Source: Blastopirellula marina DSM 3645 (GTDB lineage: Bacteria > Planctomycetota > Planctomycetia > Pirellulales > Pirellulaceae). Taken from it: a stretch of DNA of 64,000 nt. The notes under the pieces were generated by a model. It worked only from the letters and a program-made list of their open reading frames with translations. It did not search any database and was not told where the DNA came from. Shown here piece by piece: positions 19,039 to 28,829 of this stretch. Where the stretch lies: NCBI RefSeq assembly GCF_000153105.1, contig NZ_CH672376.1:3695491-3759490 (forward strand). Direction: 5' to 3'. Positions within the stretch are counted from its first letter, which is position 1. The number at the start of each line of letters is the position of its first letter. A program made the translations under genes and the position numbers.

Positions 19039-22000
19039 CTATTCATCGACCACAGCTGGCTGAGGTTTGCCCCACAGGAGATAAAGGGGGGGCAGAATGA
19101 ACAGATTGAGAATCGTCGAAGTGACGAGCCCCCCCACGATGACGACGGCAAGCGGATATTCAATCTCATGCCCTGGCTTATTGCCGGAGATCGCCAACGG
19201 CAGCAGAGCTAGCGAGGTTGTCAGCACCGTCATTAAGATCGGCAGTAATCGTTCCTCCGCACCGCGGACGACCAGGTTAAGTCCGAATGGCTCTCCTTCT
19301 TCCAACTGCAGATGCCGGTAGTGGCTGACCAACATAATCCCGTTCCGAGCCGCGATTCCCAATACGGTGACAAAGCCGATTAGTGATCCCAATGACAGCA
19401 CGCCTCCGGCGATCCATGCCGCAACCACACCGCCAATCAAGGCGAAAGGTATTGTCAGCGCGACAATCAGCGTCAGACGCAACGATTGGAAGTCGATATA
19501 CAAGATGAGAATCATGCCGATCAACGAGACCGCCGAAAGGGCCAGCAGCTGATTTTGCGACTGCTGACGCGCCGTGTATTCCCCCAAAAACTCGGGATGG
19601 TAGCCGCGATCGAATGGCACCGTAAAGACCGCCGCTTCGACATCCCGAGCGACCGAGCCCAAATCACGTCCTTCCGCATCGCAGCTGACGTCAATTCGCC
19701 GTGAGCCCCCTTCGCGTTTGACTTCGTTGGGCGCCGGCACAATGCTGACATCGGCCAAGTCTTTCAAGGGAACCTGACCGCCGGTGGGCGTATCGATCCG
19801 TAAGTCATGCAGCGCGGTCAGGTCGCTTCGCGCCTCTTCGTTGCCCCAGACGACGACGTTGTATTTCTTTTGATTCTCGTAGACCTCTCCCACCTTGGTG
19901 CCGCGCAACATGGTCGTCACGGCACGGCGAACTTGTCCGGGGGTCAGACCAAACCGTTCGGCGGCATTGGGACGCAGTCGAACTTCGACCTGCGGCACCA
20001 AAACCTGCGGCTCGACCTTCAGGTGGGCAGCTCCTTCCACGTTTTCGATCGCCGCCGCGACTTCTTTGGCCTTCTCGCGCAAAACATCAAGATCGGGACC
20101 ATAAACTCGCACCACAATGCTCGAGCTTGAACCCGTCAGCACTTCTTTGACCCGTTCACGCAGGTAGGTGAGCACGTCGCGGTACAACCCCGGATACCCT
20201 TCCACCGTTTCTAAAATCTGCTCGTGCGTCATTTCATAGTCTGCTTGCTCGTCGATGCTGATCCAGAGTTCGGTGAAGTTGGGCCCAACGACTTCATCCG
20301 CCGCTTCCGCACGGCCGATGTGGCTGCCGAAGTTGCGTACGCCGGGTATTGCTCTTAGTTCTTTACTAGCTTGAATCGTGACTCGGTCCATTGCTTCAAT
20401 CGAAGTCCCGGGGCGCTCGACAAAGTGCATCAAAAAGTCGGTCTCTTGGAAGTTCGGAAGAAACTCTTGCCCCAGCTGACTCGTGAGCCAAGCGGTTCCC
20501 AAGAACGAAACGATCAGCAGCGCGATCGCTCCGATCGGACGTCGGATAAACCATGGCAAGATCAAGTGATAAGGCCGACGCAGCCAACGACTCAAAGGAG
20601 GTTCGTGAGCCTCCTTCTTTCCATAGGGCAAAATCATTAACGAGAGCGCCGGAGTCACCAACAGCGCCACCAATAGTGAAGCCGAAATCGCCAGGACATA
20701 GCCCAACGCTAACGGGCGAAAAAAGGCGCCGGGCAGGCCTTCCAAAAAGAAGATCGGCAAAAATACCAAGATAATAATCGCCGTCGCATAGACGACGGCG
20801 CTGCGGACCTCTAACGACGCGGCGAGCACTACCCGAAAAGACGAACGCGGTTGAGCTGCTGCGCGGTTCAATCGGAGACGACGCACGATGTTTTCGACGT
20901 CGATGATCGCATCGTCGACCACTTCGCCCAGTGCGATCACCAAGCCGGCGATGATCATGGTGTTGATCGTCAGCCCCCACCAATAAAGGACAACGATCGT
21001 CGCCATCAGCGAAAGAGGAATCGCCGTCAAGCTGATCACGGCGGTTCGCCAATCGTAGAGAAACAGAACCAGAATGATCACAACCAGCACGCATCCAATT
21101 AGCAACGCCTGCGTTAGATTGTCGATCGAACGTTCGATGAAAGTCGCCGGACGAAAAATGGTGGAATCGATTTCTACGCCGCGAAGCCCCGGTTTCATCA
21201 AATCAAGCGCTTCTTCGATCTTGCGAGTGACTTCTAAAATGTTCGCCGCAGGCTGTTTTTCTACGATCAGTAACAAACCGGGCACATCGTTGATAATAGC
21301 GTCACCAATTGCGGGCGGCGATCCAATTTGGACCTTCGCGACATCTCCCAATCGCAACACGGAGCCGGTACGATTGGTCACGACGGCTTGGGACAAGTCT
21401 TCTGGCGTTTCGACCGGCGACAATTGCCGGACGGCCAAACGTTGGTTGGGCGTATCGACAAAACCGCCTGCGTCAAGGACGACGGCGTCTCCGGCCGACT
21501 TCAAGATCATATCAAGCGACAATTGGTGATCGCGCAACCTTTGCGGATCGACCAGAACCTGAAATTCTTTGTCCCGCTGCCCCCAGATCGCTACGTTGGC
21601 GACGCCTGGAATCGCCATCAAGCGCGGCCGAATCGTCCAGACGGCAAGTTCCGTCATTTCACGTTGGTCAAGTTCCTCAGACCAGATCCCGATCTTCATC
21701 ATCCGGCTCAACGAAGAGAGCGGTTGCAAGATGACCGGAGCCCTGGCCACGACCGGTAGTCGAGGAGTCTCCGAGGCCAGCCGCTCTTGGACAAGTTGCC
21801 GAGTTCGATAGACATCGGCGCCGTAATTCAGCAGCAAGCGAATCGACGACAGCCCCAGCACCGACTTTGAACGAATCGTCTCTAGGCCGGGGGCGCCTAC
21901 CAGCGCATTTTCAAGCGGAAATGTGACGAGATTTTCCACCTCTTCCGCAGAAAGCCCTGGAGCCTCGGTCTGAATCTCGATGTAGGGTGGGGAGAACTCT

Positions 22001-22116
22001 GGAAAAACGTCGAGCGGCAGGTGAGGAATCAAGCGAACCCCCACGACGATCAGCATGATCGACAGCGCCAGGACGGCGACTCGCAGTTTTAACGCAGATT
22101 CGACAAGCCAGCTCAT
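19039..22116 (-). CDS. CzcA/CusA-like heavy-metal RND efflux pump
   Basis: A 1025-residue inner-membrane proton-driven pump. The N-terminus has [20 protein letters not shown] and [18 protein letters not shown], typical of the heavy-metal RND subfamily (compare the CzcA start). The TM4 motif is [20 protein letters not shown], with the paired acidic residues needed for proton flow. It differs from the classical DFG..DGAV motifs used to predict Zn/Co/Cd or Cu/Ag, so the metal is left open. Two large periplasmic loops and twelve TMs are in the expected order. A GAGG site precedes the start. It follows the adaptor gene by 67 bp. Confidence 0.9.
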   Translation of the reverse strand: MSWLVESALKLRVAVLALSIMLIVVGVRLIPHLPLDVFPEFSPPYIEIQTEAPGLSAEEVENLVTFPLENALVGAPGLETIRSKSVLGLSSIRLLLNYGADVYRTRQLVQERLASETPRLPVVARAPVILQPLSSLSRMMKIGIWSEELDQREMTELAVWTIRPRLMAIPGVANVAIWGQRDKEFQVLVDPQRLRDHQLSLDMILKSAGDAVVLDAGGFVDTPNQRLAVRQLSPVETPEDLSQAVVTNRTGSVLRLGDVAKVQIGSPPAIGDAIINDVPGLLLIVEKQPAANILEVTRKIEEALDLMKPGLRGVEIDSTIFRPATFIERSIDNLTQALLIGCVLVVIILVLFLYDWRTAVISLTAIPLSLMATIVVLYWWGLTINTMIIAGLVIALGEVVDDAIIDVENIVRRLRLNRAAAQPRSSFRVVLAASLEVRSAVVYATAIIILVFLPIFFLEGLPGAFFRPLALGYVLAISASLLVALLVTPALSLMILPYGKKEAHEPPLSRWLRRPYHLILPWFIRRPIGAIALLIVSFLGTAWLTSQLGQEFLPNFQETDFLMHFVERPGTSIEAMDRVTIQASKELRAIPGVRNFGSHIGRAEAADEVVGPNFTELWISIDEQADYEMTHEQILETVEGYPGLYRDVLTYLRERVKEVLTGSSSSIVVRVYGPDLDVLREKAKEVAAAIENVEGAAHLKVEPQVLVPQVEVRLRPNAAERFGLTPGQVRRAVTTMLRGTKVGEVYENQKKYNVVVWGNEEARSDLTALHDLRIDTPTGGQVPLKDLADVSIVPAPNEVKREGGSRRIDVSCDAEGRDLGSVARDVEAAVFTVPFDRGYHPEFLGEYTARQQSQNQLLALSAVSLIGMILILYIDFQSLRLTLIVALTIPFALIGGVVAAWIAGGVLSLGSLIGFVTVLGIAARNGIMLVSHYRHLQLEEGEPFGLNLVVRGAEERLLPILMTVLTTSLALLPLAISGNKPGHEIEYPLAVVIVGGLVTSTILNLFILPPLYLLWGKPQPAVVDE

Positions 22117-22183
22117 CGCGGTTCCTCGGTAGATAATGAAAGTTGTCGCAGCGGAAAGGGAGAAGCGTTACGTCGAACTCGCT

Positions 22184-23467
22184 CTATTTCGCGAATCCAA
22201 ACTCCGCTCCGGCCAACTCGGCCGCACCTGCAGTGACGACCTTCGCTCCGACCTCAGGGCCATGCCGAATCGCCGCCCAGTCTTCGTCGACCCAACCGAC
22301 TTGAACACGTCGCCGGACAAACTTGCGTTCGCCTGTTTGTTCGTAAACCCATTGTCCTCCATAGATGTCATGAATGACGGCGGCCCAAGGGATTGCGGTT
22401 TGCATCTCATCTCCTGTCAGCGGCAAATGCAACGCGATCTTTTGCCCTGCCTGGAAACGGTGATTGGGATTTGGCAATTGAAAGTACAAGTCGACGGCCG
22501 CGGCCAAGGGGGTCGCGGTTGGGGGAGACGCAATCGGTTGGACGAGTACATCCTGATCCGACGGGCGGCCGTCCAGCATCGTCACGCGAGCGGCCTTCGT
22601 CGTGTCAATTTCGTGCAAATCACCGACGTAGACGGGTGCTTGAACCCACAGAACTTCGTCATTCATCACCTCAAACAGGGGCGCTCCAGCGGCGACCATT
22701 TCGCCAGGTTGAACCTGGACGGTTCGCAAGATGCCGCTGATCGGCGTGGGAATTGGAATCGTAGCGAGAGCGCCAGCATCCTCATCGAGGATGACTCCAT
22801 CAATTTGACTTTGTCGCTGCTTCGCCGCGGCCAAGCCTTTTTCGGCCAGTTCCAATTGAGCTTTCGCTTCATCGACGCTCCGTACGGTGCCAACCATATC
22901 GTTTAGCAATCTCTCGGCCCGCTGTAATGCGATCTGGGCGGCGTCGACCTGGACCGTCGCCTGCTGGACAGCACCTTCCGCATCGATCTTTGACTGAGCC
23001 AAAGTATTCTTGGCTTCTGCAAATCGAATCCTCTCCGAAGGAGTCAGCACCGCACGCTCAGGTGACAAAAGCGGGTAGATGGACAAAATCGGCTGACTTT
23101 TATTGACACTTCGTCCGGCATCCAGCCTCGATTGACCGCTCGGACTACGCAGCGTGCCGGCCAGCGGCGCCGAGACAATCACCGACGCATCCGTGGGCAA
23201 AACCAAATCGGCGCCATAGGGACGCGTGCGAACCATCTTCCGCTTCTCGACCGCCACCGTCTCTAATCCAAGTCGCCTGATCGCATCTTCCGTCAGTTCG
23301 ATAACGTTAAGATCACTTTCGGAAACTGGACGCGTCGTTTTGGAAGGCGACTCTGCGGACGACTTCGGCTTAGTCGATTTCTGTTGGCAACCGCATGTCA
23401 GCGATACGCAGGCGCAGAGAACCAATAGGACCAGGCAGCGCGCGCTCTGACTAAGCGTTGGACTCAT
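22184..23467 (-). CDS. CzcB-like periplasmic adaptor, lipoprotein type
   Basis: A 427-residue membrane-fusion protein. The signal ends in VSLTCGC, so it is probably lipid-anchored. It has a lipoyl half-motif, a helical hairpin (about residues 155-215), the second half PTPISGILRTVQVQPGEMVAA, and a beta-barrel with membrane-proximal domain. The start at 23467 has GGAAAGG about 10 bp upstream and overlaps the sensor-kinase stop by 17 bp, so translation is coupled. The ATG 33 bp further upstream lacks a good site. It links the pump at 19039-22116 to the outer-membrane factor at 17341-18843. Confidence 0.88.
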   Translation of the reverse strand: MSPTLSQSARCLVLLVLCACVSLTCGCQQKSTKPKSSAESPSKTTRPVSESDLNVIELTEDAIRRLGLETVAVEKRKMVRTRPYGADLVLPTDASVIVSAPLAGTLRSPSGQSRLDAGRSVNKSQPILSIYPLLSPERAVLTPSERIRFAEAKNTLAQSKIDAEGAVQQATVQVDAAQIALQRAERLLNDMVGTVRSVDEAKAQLELAEKGLAAAKQRQSQIDGVILDEDAGALATIPIPTPISGILRTVQVQPGEMVAAGAPLFEVMNDEVLWVQAPVYVGDLHEIDTTKAARVTMLDGRPSDQDVLVQPIASPPTATPLAAAVDLYFQLPNPNHRFQAGQKIALHLPLTGDEMQTAIPWAAVIHDIYGGQWVYEQTGERKFVRRRVQVGWVDEDWAAIRHGPEVGAKVVTAGAAELAGAEFGFAK

Positions 23468-24908
23468 CAACTTTGACCTTTCCGCGGATGGGCGATTCAT
23501 GGAGGTTCGTCTCGGGGGGCGACAAATTCTCGCTGCTTGACGAAGCTTTGGGCAAGCAGATGACGACTTTCGTACCTGCGTTGAGTTCGCTGTGTAACTC
23601 GACAGTTCCTTGATGCGCCACGATGATGGCCTGCGTGATCGCTAGCCCCAGACCTGTACCGCCGATGGAACGGTTTCGAGAAGAATCCACTCGATGGAAC
23701 CGATCAAACACACGTTCTAATTGGTTCGTTGGAATCCCGATGCCGTGGTCGCAAATCGTGACCTGAACTTGCTGGCCGATGTCAGTTGTCTCTACTTCGA
23801 TCGTCGAATCCGGCGAAGAATACTTGATCGCGTTCTCCAGCACGTTGAAGAAAGCTTGGCTCAAGCGAACATCGTCTCCCAGCGCTTCACATTCCAGGAT
23901 CTGATTGGTCGATAACGTAACGCTTCGCGATTCGGAGAGCGGACGCAGTAGTTCGACCACGTCTTGCAACAACGCATCGATCTGCACAGGTTCCCTCTCA
24001 CAAGCGGCGAGACCTGCGTCCTGACGGCTGAGCGTCAATAACTGATCCGCAAGCGTTCCTAATCGCGTCGCTTCTTCCACGATTACTCGAAGCGCCGTCT
24101 TATATTCTTCTTCGGTACGCGTTTTCCGCAGCATTGACTCCGCCTCTGAGCGCAGGACGGCCAGCGGCGTTCGTAGTTCGTGCGAAGCGTCGGCGGTGAA
24201 TCGACGAATTTCTTCCACAGCCCGTTCCAAGCGAGCGATTAGGCGATTCAGCGTTCCGGCAAGATGCCCTAGTTCATCATGCGGATTGGCGACGGCGATC
24301 CGGCGATCGAGTTGCGAGATCGTGATCGAGTCGGCCACCCTGGCAATCTGCTCGACGGGGGCCAACGCTCTGGCCGCTAGGAAGTAGCCTCCGAAAAGGG
24401 CGAACAGAATTCCGATGGGAAGCAGAACCGCGATTAACGCGAACAGGGTTTCAATGTCCGTGATCAGAGGCTTAAGCGGCGTGAGAACTTTGATGACCAG
24501 CTTTCCGTTCTGCTCTTCGACCGTTCTCGTGGCGATACGATAGGATGCGTCGTTCATCGCTTGTCGCGTTTCAAATTCATAATCAGCGCCTGACAATTGA
24601 GCGGCGACTTCTGACGTTACGCCGGAACTGGCGAACAACACCGCTTGACTCTCATTGAAAATCACGAAGTCAAACGTCTCATGCTGACGAAATCGCGCCG
24701 CTAGATTAACGTCAAGTTCGCTTGGGTCCTCAGCGAGTTGGACCTCTAGGTAAAGTTCCTGCAGCTCTTCTTGCAATTCCGCATCCATGCGCGCTAACAA
24801 TTGCTGATAGGTCAGGGGGATCAGCAATGAACAGAAAACCGCCAAAATAGCGGCCAATGCAGCGGCATACCAAAGCGTCAAACGCCAACGGATGGAAATG
24901 TTCAACAT
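23451..24908 (-). CDS. Sensor histidine kinase controlling metal efflux (CusS-like)
   Basis: A 485-residue membrane kinase. TM1 is at about residues 10-33 and TM2 at about 155-180, with a periplasmic sensor loop of about 120 residues between. HAMP follows, then the dimerisation helix with phospho-acceptor His 243 in ADASHELRTPL. The ATP-binding part has NAIKYSSPDS (N box), DHGIGIPTNQLERVF (G1) and GGTGLGLAI (G2). It overlaps both neighbours by a few bases, so it is co-expressed with the response regulator upstream and the adaptor downstream. It probably senses a periplasmic metal ion, inferred from context. Confidence 0.9.
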   Translation of the reverse strand: MLNISIRWRLTLWYAAALAAILAVFCSLLIPLTYQQLLARMDAELQEELQELYLEVQLAEDPSELDVNLAARFRQHETFDFVIFNESQAVLFASSGVTSEVAAQLSGADYEFETRQAMNDASYRIATRTVEEQNGKLVIKVLTPLKPLITDIETLFALIAVLLPIGILFALFGGYFLAARALAPVEQIARVADSITISQLDRRIAVANPHDELGHLAGTLNRLIARLERAVEEIRRFTADASHELRTPLAVLRSEAESMLRKTRTEEEYKTALRVIVEEATRLGTLADQLLTLSRQDAGLAACEREPVQIDALLQDVVELLRPLSESRSVTLSTNQILECEALGDDVRLSQAFFNVLENAIKYSSPDSTIEVETTDIGQQVQVTICDHGIGIPTNQLERVFDRFHRVDSSRNRSIGGTGLGLAITQAIIVAHQGTVELHSELNAGTKVVICLPKASSSSENLSPPETNLHESPIRGKVKVDESNA

Positions 24909-25579
24909 GGAGGGTCTCCCAGCAAATAACCCTGGCCACGAATCGTGTGCAGAATGGTTGTTAGCCCAGGCGCTTCGAGTACTTTTCGCAGATGGTTGAT
25001 ATGCACCTGAATGACGTTAGTCCAAGTTGCGGTGGGCTCTTTCCAGACATCCCGCGCGACCATCTCGCGCGTTACAATTTCGTTACCGTGCCGCATCAGG
25101 TAGATCAATATTTCCAGCTGTCGATTCTGAAGTTCCAATTCGTTGCCATCGCGGTATGCCTGACGGAGAAGCAAATCGACGGTAATGGGGCCAAATTTCA
25201 GCAGCGTGGTTTCCGACTGTGGTCCACGTCGCAAGAGAGCACGAATGCGAGCCAACAATTCGTCCCAGGAAAACGGTTTTACTAAGTAGTCGTCGGCGCC
25301 TGTATCGAGCCCCCTAACGCGATCTTCCACCGCATCGCGAGCGGTGAGCATCAGCACCGCAACGCTATTGCCGTCGCCGCGAACAGCAGCCAGCCAATCG
25401 ACGCCGCTTCCATCGGGGAGCATGATATCGAGCAGCACTAAATCGACTTGATCGGAGAACTGCCGACTGGCCGCCGCCAATGTCTCGGCGGCGAGCGTCG
25501 CATAGCCGGATTCTTCGAGAGTACGAACAATACTCCCCAGAAGTCGCGGTTCGTCTTCGACAATCAGGATTAGGGACAT
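24902..25579 (-). CDS. OmpR/PhoB-type response regulator
   Basis: A 225-residue two-domain regulator from the chosen start MSLILIVEDEPRLL. The receiver domain has the acidic pair E8/D9, phospho-acceptor D51 in LVLLDIMLPDGSG and the conserved Lys in YLVKPF. The winged-helix domain is seen in ILIYLMRHGNEIVTREMVA and ending in TILHTIRGQGYLL. The frame opens 57 bp further upstream, but that extension does not belong to the domain. It is the first gene of the efflux operon and overlaps the kinase start, so it likely activates this operon. Confidence 0.9.
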   Translation of the reverse strand: MSLILIVEDEPRLLGSIVRTLEESGYATLAAETLAAASRQFSDQVDLVLLDIMLPDGSGVDWLAAVRGDGNSVAVLMLTARDAVEDRVRGLDTGADDYLVKPFSWDELLARIRALLRRGPQSETTLLKFGPITVDLLLRQAYRDGNELELQNRQLEILIYLMRHGNEIVTREMVARDVWKEPTATWTNVIQVHINHLRKVLEAPGLTTILHTIRGQGYLLGDPPC

Positions 25580-25830
25580 GCGGTCAAGCAGTGGGTGAAT
25601 CGGCAGGTACATCGCAACGCGCTCTACTATCTTCATTCATCGACCGTCCAACGAGAAGTTCAGGACGTGAAGATAAACTCGAATTCATCTACTGGCTTGG
25701 GGGTCAACGCCGGAAAGGTGAAGGCGCCGCCGGATGTTTGTTAACGTTCACGAGCACCAAGCTTGCGAGCGGATTTCGATCGGCGTGAGCGCGAATTTGA
25801 CGAATTGCGGTCTTTACAACGATCACGGGC

Positions 25831-25972
25831 GCCAAGGTCTCTCCCCCGCTACCCTTAAAACTTTGGCATCTAAGGCGACCACTACGGTCGCCACGCTCCT
25901 TTGAGAGACTTTGCTTCGGAACCAGTCATCACTCCGTCGCTTGATGCACTTTCGCATCGAGCGACGTTTTTT
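25831..25972 (+). ncRNA. Candidate structured leader or small RNA
   Basis: In the about 645-bp gap between the response regulator (minus) and the esterase gene (plus), this block can fold extensively. CAAGGTCTCTC (25833-25843) can pair with GAGAGACTTTG (25903-25913), enclosing GGCGACC-actac-GGTCGCC (25874-25892). The same 5' arm, GCCAAGGT (25831-25838), can instead pair with ACTTTGGC (25860-25867), so two folds compete. An intrinsic terminator follows at 25936-25972. This is like a riboswitch or attenuator leader, or a free sRNA. It matches no class I recognise. No strong promoter was found. The rest of the gap (25580-25830 and 25973-26224) shows nothing clear. Confidence 0.4.
25936..25972 (+). 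terminator. Intrinsic terminator on plus strand
   Basis: GTCGCTTGATGC (25936-25947) and GCATCGAGCGAC (25954-25965) form a 12-bp stem with one G-U pair and a 6-nt loop. GTTTTTT follows to 25972. No coding sequence ends just upstream on plus, so it terminates or attenuates a non-coding or leader transcript. Confidence 0.75.
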
Positions 25973-26224
25973 GCTCCCTGGATCGGCAAATCGCTTGCTC
26001 CACGAAGAACGGGTTCCAACTGTTCAGAGCCGATTTTGCAGGTTTTGGCGATGGTCGCGGCTTCTTGAACAAATGGTCGCCAGGACGAATCGGTTCAGCT
26101 AAACTAGGAGATCACGCGACCGATTTTCCTCGACCAGCATCCCTTTCGAGCATCCCCGCTCACGAGTGCGTTCTTTCCCCAGCGCCCTTGCCCTGTGCCC
26201 CGATTCGTAGTCTGGAGTTCCTTC

Positions 26225-28825
26225 ATGCACCGCCCGTTTCGCCGTTTGATCTTGCTCAGTTCCGTTCTACTTCTGATTGCCGCGACTGCCGCCGCGGAAG
26301 ATCATCCAGATCGTGTCGTTCACCAGGGCGTTCCCCAAGGAAAGATCACTGCGGGGAAGTTCCAAGAGAGCCAGATTTTCCCCGGCGCCGTGCGCGACTA
26401 CAGCGTCTACGTTCCGGCGCAGTACCAAGCAGATCAACCGGCCGCGCTGATGGTCTTCATGGATGGCGGCGGTTTCGCCAACCCGAAGGGCGCCTATCGC
26501 GTTCCTGTGGTCTTCGACAATCTGATTCATAAGAAAGAAATGCCGGTCACCATCGCCGTCTTCGTCAATCCAGGCACGATTCCCGCAACGATCCCCGGCG
26601 GCAAGGCCCGCAGCAATCGGTCGTTTGAGTATGACTCGCTGGGAGACCGATACGCGAACTTCCTAGTCGACGAGTTTTTGCCGGTGGCGCTGAAGGGACT
26701 GAACGTCTCAACCGACCCAGCCGATCGCGCCGTTGCCGGAGGCTCATCCGGCGGCATCTGTGCGTTTACGACGGCTTGGGAAAGACCAGACCAGTTTGGC
26801 AAAGTGTTGAGCAATATCGGCAGCTACACCAATATTCGCGGCGGCTGGGCCTATCCCGGCTTGATCCGCAAGACGAAGAACAAACCGAAAGCGCTGAAGG
26901 TTTACTTGCAGGATGGCGTCGACGACTTGAGCAACCTTCACGGCAGTTGGCCCTTGGGAAATCAAGATATGGCGGCGGCGCTGCAATTTGCTGGGTATCC
27001 CTACAAATTGGTCATGACCGACGGCGGACATAGCGGAAAATGGGCCGGCGAAGTCCTACCCGAAGCGCTGAAGTGGCTCTGGGATGACAACGCAGAATCG
27101 ACCAATATTCCCATCGTCAACACCAAGCCGAAATGGGAACCGCATCTCGACGCGGTTGCTCGCGATGACGTTCCCAAGGGGACGGTGAAGGTAATGAAGC
27201 CGTGGGAATCAACTATTTTTCCCGGCACGATTCGGGACTGGTCGATCTATGTGCCGGCTCAATACAAAGCCGATGAACCTGCCGCGCTGATGGTGTTTCA
27301 GGATGGGGAGAAAATGCGCGACGTCAACGGTCGCTGGCGCGTGCCGGTGGTTTTTGACAATTTGATTGCTCGCGGCGACATGCCTCCCACGATCGCCGTC
27401 TTCCTCAATCCAGGACAGGAGAAAACGAAACCGGTCAAGAAGGGCAAGTTTTCAAATCGCGGCTTTGAATACGACAACTTGGGAGATCGTTATGCCCGCT
27501 TCCTGGCGGAAGAGATCCTTCCCGAGGTTCGCAAGCACTACAACATATCTGACGATCCCAACCTGCACGCGATCGGTGGATCCAGTTCTGGCGCCATCTG
27601 CGCCTTTACGACTGCTTGGGAGCGGACCGATCTTTTCCGCAAAGTCTACAGCAGCGTCGGCAGCTTCACAAACCTGCGCGGCGGCAACGTCTATCCGGCG
27701 CTCGTTCGCAAGACCGAACCCAAACCGATTCGCGTCTATATGGCCGACACTAGCGGCGACGTCGACAACGCCTTCGGAAGCTGGCCGTGGGCCAATCAGC
27801 GGATGGCCTCCGCTTTGAAGTACATGGGTTACGATACTCGTTTTGACTGGGCCGAAGGATACGCGCACAACTCGGACTTTGGCGGTTCGAAATTCCCCGA
27901 AGCAATGAAGTGGCTGTGGCGCAATGAAACCTTCGTCCCCCAGATCGATACCACCGACGACCTGGGCAGCGACTTTACGCTGCTGGACCTGTTGGTTCCA
28001 GACGAAAGCTGGGAGTTGGTCGCCGATGACCTGGGATTTGCCGACGCCCTTTGTGCCGACAAGGATGGCAATCTCTACTACTGTGATATGAAGGCCCCGG
28101 CCGTGGTCCGTATCAGCGCCGCCGACGGCGCGAAGACCGAGATCGCCCAGGAGTCAGTCAGCGGCTTGGAGTTTAGCCCGGATGGTTCGCTGCTTTACGC
28201 CTGTCAAGGATCGAAAAACCGCGTCATTTCGATCAACATCAAGAGCGGCGAAGTCAAGACGGTGGCCGAAGGGGTCAAACCCAACGACCTGGCTGTCACC
28301 AACGATGGCTTCATCTTGATCACCGAGACGCAAGCGCAGCAGGTGACTCGCATCGATCCCCAAACTGGCGAAGTGACTCCGGTCGACACCGGGATTAACA
28401 AACCCAACGGCATCGCACTTACCAACGACGGCGCTACCCTGGCCGTCTCCGATTACGGCGGAACGCAGACGTGGACGTTTCGCGTCAGCGCCGGCGGAGT
28501 TCTTGACGCCAAAGCGCCAACGATGCCGATGCGACTGCCCATCGATCCGCAGGGAGAATTCCGGTTCAATGAACCGCCCCCGTACATGGCTTCGTCTAAG
28601 GGGGACGGCATGGCCGTTGACAAAGCGGGCCGGTATTACGTGACCAGCGCGTTGGGCGTCCAAGTTTTCGATCCGACCTGCCGCCCTTGCGGAGTTCTGC
28701 CGAAAGTTAACAAGGACCAGCCGCTGACAACCTGCATGCTGGCCGGGCCCGATTTCAGCACGCTCTACATCGCCCACGGCAAGCAGATTTATCGACGCAA
28801 GCTGACCGTCGCATCCACGAAGTAG
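26225..28825 (+). CDS. Secreted protein: two tandem esterase domains fused to SMP-30/gluconolactonase-like propeller
   Basis: An 866-residue exported enzyme with a signal peptide of about 21 residues. Two alpha/beta-hydrolase domains of the Fes/IroE-esterase type (PF00756-like) follow. The first has GGSSGGICAFTTAWERPDQF and GGHSGKW; the second has GGSSSGAICAFTTAWER and EGYAHNSDFGG. Both keep a Ser nucleophile in a GGSS context and a His. They clearly arose by internal duplication. From about residue 590 to the end a six-bladed SMP-30-like propeller repeats short units such as KPNGIALTNDG. Substrates may be sugar or phenolic esters and lactones. The start has GGAG about 8 bp upstream. It may be controlled by the structured RNA 5' of it. 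Confidence 0.82.
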   Translation: MHRPFRRLILLSSVLLLIAATAAAEDHPDRVVHQGVPQGKITAGKFQESQIFPGAVRDYSVYVPAQYQADQPAALMVFMDGGGFANPKGAYRVPVVFDNLIHKKEMPVTIAVFVNPGTIPATIPGGKARSNRSFEYDSLGDRYANFLVDEFLPVALKGLNVSTDPADRAVAGGSSGGICAFTTAWERPDQFGKVLSNIGSYTNIRGGWAYPGLIRKTKNKPKALKVYLQDGVDDLSNLHGSWPLGNQDMAAALQFAGYPYKLVMTDGGHSGKWAGEVLPEALKWLWDDNAESTNIPIVNTKPKWEPHLDAVARDDVPKGTVKVMKPWESTIFPGTIRDWSIYVPAQYKADEPAALMVFQDGEKMRDVNGRWRVPVVFDNLIARGDMPPTIAVFLNPGQEKTKPVKKGKFSNRGFEYDNLGDRYARFLAEEILPEVRKHYNISDDPNLHAIGGSSSGAICAFTTAWERTDLFRKVYSSVGSFTNLRGGNVYPALVRKTEPKPIRVYMADTSGDVDNAFGSWPWANQRMASALKYMGYDTRFDWAEGYAHNSDFGGSKFPEAMKWLWRNETFVPQIDTTDDLGSDFTLLDLLVPDESWELVADDLGFADALCADKDGNLYYCDMKAPAVVRISAADGAKTEIAQESVSGLEFSPDGSLLYACQGSKNRVISINIKSGEVKTVAEGVKPNDLAVTNDGFILITETQAQQVTRIDPQTGEVTPVDTGINKPNGIALTNDGATLAVSDYGGTQTWTFRVSAGGVLDAKAPTMPMRLPIDPQGEFRFNEPPPYMASSKGDGMAVDKAGRYYVTSALGVQVFDPTCRPCGVLPKVNKDQPLTTCMLAGPDFSTLYIAHGKQIYRRKLTVASTK

Positions 28826-28829
28826 CTGG

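Noticed and set aside
22136..22906. A 256-residue plus-strand frame opposite the adaptor gene
   Set aside because: Antisense to the CzcB-like adaptor; no motif or ribosome site.
25874..25892. GGCGACC-actac-GGTCGCC as a terminator
   Set aside because: No T-run follows on either strand; it is better explained as an inner helix of the structured RNA.
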